A stretch of DNA of 21,070 nucleotides from the NCBI GenBank assembly GCA_002480165.1, contig DLBP01000034.1:1-21070 (forward strand), read 5' to 3'. Below are positions 16,209-21,070 of this stretch, piece after piece. Source of the stretch: Proteobacteria bacterium UBA7821. GTDB lineage: Bacteria > Pseudomonadota > Gammaproteobacteria > Comchoanobacterales > Comchoanobacteraceae. The notes under the pieces were generated by a model, which saw only the letters and a list, made by a program, of their open reading frames with translations, had not been told where the DNA came from and did not search any database. The stretch's first letter is position 1; the number at the start of each line of letters is the position of its first letter. Position numbers and translations under genes: made by a program.

Positions 16209-19200
16209 ATGTATACCAATAGTGAGTCGCAAAAACGAACAAAAACAACCAATCCTCAAATAATAGAACAATTAGATCTCGTACTACCAACAATCCGATT
16301 TATTATCAATGTCAAACTACAAGCAAATCAGCAGATTATTTCAGACGCCTACGAAGAAGTGGTTACGCAGACAAAGACAACATTCTCTATTGATGAAGCA
16401 GTCAACTGTGTCAATAATAACAATTGGATACGGCTACTATCTAAATTAGGTATGATTCGATCATTCTACAGTCAGCCTAGAACTTTAAACATTGATGACT
16501 TGAACAAAACACCTGAGGCCATTGTTGATATGATCATCGGCCGAATCGAGTACCAACTCAATACGTACACATCGCCTTTTAGCCACTATAAGACTGACCA
16601 GGAGGTTGGCTGGACCTTATTGGATACGTTCTTTTCAACCAATCTGATTAGTTGGGCTAATCATCGTCGAGAAACAACATTGCAGTCAAAGATTAGTGAT
16701 TTAATTAATCAACTGACAAATCAAGACCCCTTATTTCGGGATATTGATGATTGCATCGTTATCAGCACTATCGATGATAAAAATCAATACGCCACCCTCT
16801 TTCACAAAGACCTAGGCGGCACTTCCCGCACCAACAGCAGTTACATGCAGAGTCAAACTAGGAATTTTGGTCATGACCCAAGCTCAGTTAAGATCAACAG
16901 GAAAATCGATCGTTATGTTCTAAACCAGTATGATGTTGTATACAGGGAGAACAACAAGACATACCTGGCACAATACAATACCGAATCAGAACACTATACA
17001 ATCAATCAAATTAGCGATAACTCACAGCATGTAGACAACTCAATAAAATTGAATAACATTAACACGCTATACCCTCAAACTGCCATGTTGATTAACCAGC
17101 TCTTGTCAAACATCCAATCACATAAGCAACTGGCAAAACAAGCACTGACACTCCAGCATGAGGCAGTCATCAACGAGAGCCAAAACCAGACTGTTACTCA
17201 GGGTGACAACTCTAACGACAGCCTTGTAATGGATGTTGACACTGATAATATCCACATGAATAACCCGCTATCACCTGTGCCAATGATTGTAGAGGTCAAC
17301 AACAATCAGAACGACACAGAACCGGCATCTGGTCAACCAGAAGCCAATAGCCCGAATTGTGTTAATCAACCATCCGACCCAATGTCTATCTGTCCTGAGA
17401 CAGCCGTGGGTGGAGCAGATTCACAACGATTCAGCGATCAATACAGCCCGATGTCAGATGACACAACAGAAATGCTGTCTAGGCAAAAGCCAGCCGTATC
17501 AGAGTCTGGGATGATCTATGATGAGGCTGAACTATCACCTGAAATGGTCAACCAGGCCACTGAGATCTACAGAAATATATCAGAGCGTTACACCAGCTTT
17601 GAAAGTTTTTGCACGACTGATAATTTAGAGTTAAAGCAGCAGCAAGAATGCCTCTTCAATTTCTTTCGAGAGAACTGCCTTAATGATGATCAATCACTTG
17701 CTCAGCGCTACTTAATACTGACTAATGCTATATTATTTTTCTCAGCAAATTACTCAAAACAAACAAGGGCTATGCAAATTGACTCTGGTGACATTGACCT
17801 TCAGGAAAAAATTGATCTCGTCCCTCATAACCCAAATAAAACAATCCAAGTGTCTTTTAAGAATCAAGGCGCAACGTGCTGGATCAATGCGGCGATGCAG
17901 ATAGTCATTAGATCTGACCTGTTTGATGATTACTTACGATCAATTGAGCCTAGCTCACTTCGCTCTTCAAAACACCAACTATTCTACAAGACGCTCGTTC
18001 AGTTAATCAACAGCTCGAGAAGTCAAGACGGACCCTGCATTATCGATCATGAAATGAGGGATTTTGTTAATGCATTTGAATCTCTCGAAGATGAGCTAAC
18101 TCAATCAGATATTGAAACATTTAAGGTAAGGCACATTGGTGACCAACCCAGCACTTTGTTTCAAAAGATGTTTATTATTTTGGGCAATCCAACGAATCAG
18201 CACACGATAAAAGTTGGCACTGTTTATGCGGATAGTAGTGGTCAATACCACATCAGTGACAATCAATCAGAAGACACTCAACTCATTTTATCACCTTACC
18301 CAACCAAGTCTCATCTTCAATCAAGTAGGCTGTTGTCATCACAATCTCAGTTGGACCCAAGCAGCCCCATTGAAGAATTCAACAAGGTGATGGCCTATCG
18401 ACAAAATATCCTAAGATCAGCGCCTGAGACCATCCAAGTTGATATCAAACAAAACCTGATTGAAAGAAGCCAACTACAACAGGGTGACTTAACATTCCTT
18501 GCAATCATTGGTAACCAATATTACGAACTATGCTATAAACGATTATCTGAAGCATTCAAAACCAATCATTGGCACTACAAATCTGCACACTATCATGACG
18601 ATTCTGTAGAGATTATTAGTGACACTCTGGTCACTAGTCAACAAGAGCTAGGGCCCGTCATTAGCTCATACTTATATCTGAAATATCACTCAGCAAAGCT
18701 GCTAACTGAAGCAGAGTTTTTTGACCAACTCAGCTCATTACGCATTGAACCGTTGGCAGAAAATGATGCGCAACGAATAGAAACACCAACCACCGTTGAA
18801 GAGCCACCACTGGAAAATAAAGGCCAAGTAAACACCAGAAAATCAGCAAAACCGACAGATTTGCTAAAAGAGTTTTATTCCACACCTCCTTTCTTGGAAA
18901 CAAAAATGATGGATTCTACCACAATTAACATTGATACGGTGATCGATCGAATCCCGTCAACTAAACGGGAAATAATCAAACAGTATCTCAGTTCAGTCAG
19001 TGATGACATTTGGGACTATCAAGCTTGTTCAGTCATTCAGATAGCATCTGCTGCGCTCAGTGATACACCACTGCCTTATTTCTTAATGAATGGATGTGGT
19101 ACCGGAAAAACCATTATCATCATTCATGCTGCTGCTGTATTACAAGCCATTGGCAAACAAGCCATTATTGTTGTTCCTAATAAAGAAATCTTGAATATGT

Positions 19201-21070
19201 TCAGTCATGAAATGAAGAAAAGAACATTGTCTATCAATTTGTTGACAACGCATCAGTGGCGTGAAAAAGAAAATGAAACAAAAAAATCTTATCATTGTGT
19301 GTTGTATGATGAAGCTCATCTTATCAAAAAGAACAACCGAAACTTCTTAAGCAATCAATTTAATGTGTTTAGCTCTGCAACCCTATCAGTTGATGATTTT
19401 ATTGATTTCACAAAGCCCTACAAATTGCTATTGAATAACAATCTACAGCGACTTCAATTAGGGAATAATTTCATTAAGTCCTCGATATTACTTAAATTAA
19501 TGTCAGATAATGCAATCGCATCAACGACTAATTTACCTTACAACCCACAAACCAATCACAAAACAACTTATCTGGTTGATATTCCTAACAAATCAAAAGA
19601 GCTCATTGACGATATTGAAAGTTATGAAAAATTCAGAGGGTTTTTATGCCAATATGACGAAAAACTCCATCAGCTTTACAGCAGCAAAAACACGCAAAGA
19701 ATCATTATTCATGATCTAATCGCGAGAGCTGAAAATTCGATATCATTCAGAAATTCACTAAGAATGTTTTCCAAAGAGCACAAAGAAAACAATCTGTTCC
19801 ATATGTATATCACACTATCGGAGTACCGAGACACGGAACGGTTTCAAAGCTTGAAAAAAATTGCTATTCAGTCAATGAAAACATTGACTAATAAACAATC
19901 AGACACGCCCATTCTTGACTCAAACAATCAGGTTGTCTTAACCCACTGTGATTACACCATGCAAGAATTAAATGATTTAAGGCAAGTGTGTCAGTTAGTT
20001 GATCAAGCAGAAGCATCATTCAAACTAACCAGTTTTAAGGAACAGCGGCCTACTTTAGAGGAATTACAGCAAAATGGTCTATCTGTGAAATTAGCAAACA
20101 ACCAGTTTGACATTAATCCAGACCAAACGATTGGAAAAGACCTGCGATTAGTCTTTATTACTGGCAGTCACACATCTGGATTTAATTATGATGGGCCAAT
20201 TAAACACCACGCACATCAACCACAATTCAGGCTTCATGTCGTCTGCTTAGGTGACACCAAGAGGGTCACTCAAGAATCACAACTGTGGTACCGTCCTGTT
20301 CGAGCAACCAGTTGCCATTTGATCACCAGTAGCAACCTATCGTTTGAGACAGTGAGAGCCGTTATATCACACAGAGAACTCAAGCGTGACGAAGAAATTA
20401 ACGCCCAATCACGAATCAGAGGCCAACAGTTAAGGGATAGCAATTTATCAGCTGTTAGGATTGGCTTTAACCGTTCAAAAGATAAAGAGCAAGAATCTCT
20501 TGAAGATATAATGAAAACAAATGCTATCTGCAAAACACTCAGCCAACAATCTAAGGCGATCAAGACATTCATCGACTTATCACATCAAAACCTTAACCTA
20601 GCACAATTTGTCGACAGTAAACGTATTCTCTACTCAGATGCTGATAACGTCATCTATCATAGTCAAGTTAGTGGCCAGAGGATTGTTTTTTCCAATAAGA
20701 GAACGCTTACAAATATCTTTGTAATACTTGACGAGTTGTTTGGCTCTGATAACAAGATCGACATGAATCATGCGGACATGACTGGCTATTTAGTCAGTCA
20801 TGACACTTTTGAGAAATTACACAAAACCTCAAACTACACCTGGCACCGCATCATTAATGACCCTTATTGGGCCTCAAATAGGTTACCAATGGGCCCCAAC
20901 AAAGCCAAACTTGTCAAGATAAGAAACATGAACAAAAAAGCTAAACAATCGCCAAAGAAAACTTTGTCATCAGCAATCAGTACGCGAAACATCCTGTCTA
21001 AAACAACAGTAGAGTACTCTTGGTATACGCATCCAGACACATACAAAAGACATATTATTGATCTGCTTAA
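16209..21070 (+). CDS. Giant protein with USP-type deubiquitinase motif and SF2 (DEAH) helicase core (3' end beyond window)
   Basis: The frame is open from the ATG at 16209 to the right edge: 1620 full codons and no stop. Residues 1-430 are Asn/Gln-rich and unrecognised, with no signal peptide. A Pro/Ser/Asn-rich linker spans about 330-450. A peptidase C19-like (USP) domain is suggested at about 548-835. Its Cys box is SFKNQGATCWINAAMQ, with putative nucleophile C557 and oxyanion N552, close to the USP7-type box. A likely His/Asp region (NHWHY with H787, then HDDSVEII with D797/D798) is followed by SSYLYLKY, where USPs end. An SF2 helicase core follows: an adenine-motif-like WDYQ (935-938), Walker A GCGTGKT (962-968), Walker B DEAH (1034-1037), SSAT (1055-1058), motif V-like FITGSHTSG (about 1316-1324) and motif VI QLWYRPVR (1358-1365). 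The rest is unrecognised. Cleavage of host ubiquitin conjugates is a reasonable inference; the helicase role is unknown. Confidence 0.85.
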   Translation, partial: MYTNSESQKRTKTTNPQIIEQLDLVLPTIRFIINVKLQANQQIISDAYEEVVTQTKTTFSIDEAVNCVNNNNWIRLLSKLGMIRSFYSQPRTLNIDDLNKTPEAIVDMIIGRIEYQLNTYTSPFSHYKTDQEVGWTLLDTFFSTNLISWANHRRETTLQSKISDLINQLTNQDPLFRDIDDCIVISTIDDKNQYATLFHKDLGGTSRTNSSYMQSQTRNFGHDPSSVKINRKIDRYVLNQYDVVYRENNKTYLAQYNTESEHYTINQISDNSQHVDNSIKLNNINTLYPQTAMLINQLLSNIQSHKQLAKQALTLQHEAVINESQNQTVTQGDNSNDSLVMDVDTDNIHMNNPLSPVPMIVEVNNNQNDTEPASGQPEANSPNCVNQPSDPMSICPETAVGGADSQRFSDQYSPMSDDTTEMLSRQKPAVSESGMIYDEAELSPEMVNQATEIYRNISERYTSFESFCTTDNLELKQQQECLFNFFRENCLNDDQSLAQRYLILTNAILFFSANYSKQTRAMQIDSGDIDLQEKIDLVPHNPNKTIQVSFKNQGATCWINAAMQIVIRSDLFDDYLRSIEPSSLRSSKHQLFYKTLVQLINSSRSQDGPCIIDHEMRDFVNAFESLEDELTQSDIETFKVRHIGDQPSTLFQKMFIILGNPTNQHTIKVGTVYADSSGQYHISDNQSEDTQLILSPYPTKSHLQSSRLLSSQSQLDPSSPIEEFNKVMAYRQNILRSAPETIQVDIKQNLIERSQLQQGDLTFLAIIGNQYYELCYKRLSEAFKTNHWHYKSAHYHDDSVEIISDTLVTSQQELGPVISSYLYLKYHSAKLLTEAEFFDQLSSLRIEPLAENDAQRIETPTTVEEPPLENKGQVNTRKSAKPTDLLKEFYSTPPFLETKMMDSTTINIDTVIDRIPSTKREIIKQYLSSVSDDIWDYQACSVIQIASAALSDTPLPYFLMNGCGTGKTIIIIHAAAVLQAIGKQAIIVVPNKEILNMFSHEMKKRTLSINLLTTHQWREKENETKKSYHCVLYDEAHLIKKNNRNFLSNQFNVFSSATLSVDDFIDFTKPYKLLLNNNLQRLQLGNNFIKSSILLKLMSDNAIASTTNLPYNPQTNHKTTYLVDIPNKSKELIDDIESYEKFRGFLCQYDEKLHQLYSSKNTQRIIIHDLIARAENSISFRNSLRMFSKEHKENNLFHMYITLSEYRDTERFQSLKKIAIQSMKTLTNKQSDTPILDSNNQVVLTHCDYTMQELNDLRQVCQLVDQAEASFKLTSFKEQRPTLEELQQNGLSVKLANNQFDINPDQTIGKDLRLVFITGSHTSGFNYDGPIKHHAHQPQFRLHVVCLGDTKRVTQESQLWYRPVRATSCHLITSSNLSFETVRAVISHRELKRDEEINAQSRIRGQQLRDSNLSAVRIGFNRSKDKEQESLEDIMKTNAICKTLSQQSKAIKTFIDLSHQNLNLAQFVDSKRILYSDADNVIYHSQVSGQRIVFSNKRTLTNIFVILDELFGSDNKIDMNHADMTGYLVSHDTFEKLHKTSNYTWHRIINDPYWASNRLPMGPNKAKLVKIRNMNKKAKQSPKKTLSSAISTRNILSKTTVEYSWYTHPDTYKRHIIDLL

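Noticed and set aside
19510..19719. Small open frame inside the giant gene
   Set aside because: It is out of frame with the helicase-bearing protein and has no recognisable features.
1..21070. CRISPR arrays, tRNA, rRNA or insertion sequences
   Set aside because: Scanning for spaced short repeats, cloverleaf-like sequences and transposase motifs found none that I could support.

Overview
The window is an A+T-rich gammaproteobacterial chromosome segment. The rsfS-rlmH-mrdA-mrdB cluster, rdgC, kdsB (LPS core synthesis), a Pseudomonas-type MutL and miaE all point to a Gram-negative gammaproteobacterium. Asn/Gln/Ser-rich proteins of unknown family and a very large protein with a eukaryotic-type deubiquitinase motif suggest a host-associated lifestyle, for example a symbiont or parasite of a eukaryote. 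That lifestyle is inference; I cannot name the genus.

Layout. (1) Positions 1-1595, minus strand: a partial tyrosine recombinase running off the left edge, preceded in the same transcription unit by a short-chain dehydrogenase of the HSDL2 type. (2) 1727-2188, plus: a small exported four-cysteine protein, divergent from the dehydrogenase. (3) 2302-5897, plus: two translationally coupled large genes of unknown function. The first ends in a coiled coil; the second has a membrane anchor, a long low-complexity region with recent 201-bp internal duplications, and a possible C-terminal domain. (4) 5980-10425, plus: rdgC, rsfS, rlmH, mrdA, mrdB, tightly packed behind a near-consensus promoter. They cover recombination control, ribosome silencing, 23S rRNA methylation and the rod-shape peptidoglycan synthase pair. 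(5) 10498-13968, plus: kdsB, mutL and a glutathionyl-hydroquinone reductase, overlapping or nearly abutting. (6) 13993-16061, minus: miaE then gpmI. (7) 16209 to the right edge, plus: an open frame of at least 1620 codons without a stop, encoding a USP-type Cys box followed by a DEAH superfamily 2 helicase core.

The housekeeping blocks are ordinary. The most unusual content is the giant USP-helicase gene, followed by the two-gene operon with the repeat-expanded membrane-anchored protein. The giant gene has its own near-consensus promoter, divergent from that of miaE. I saw no rRNA, tRNA, CRISPR array or insertion sequence. No stretch longer than 300 bases lacks a gene.
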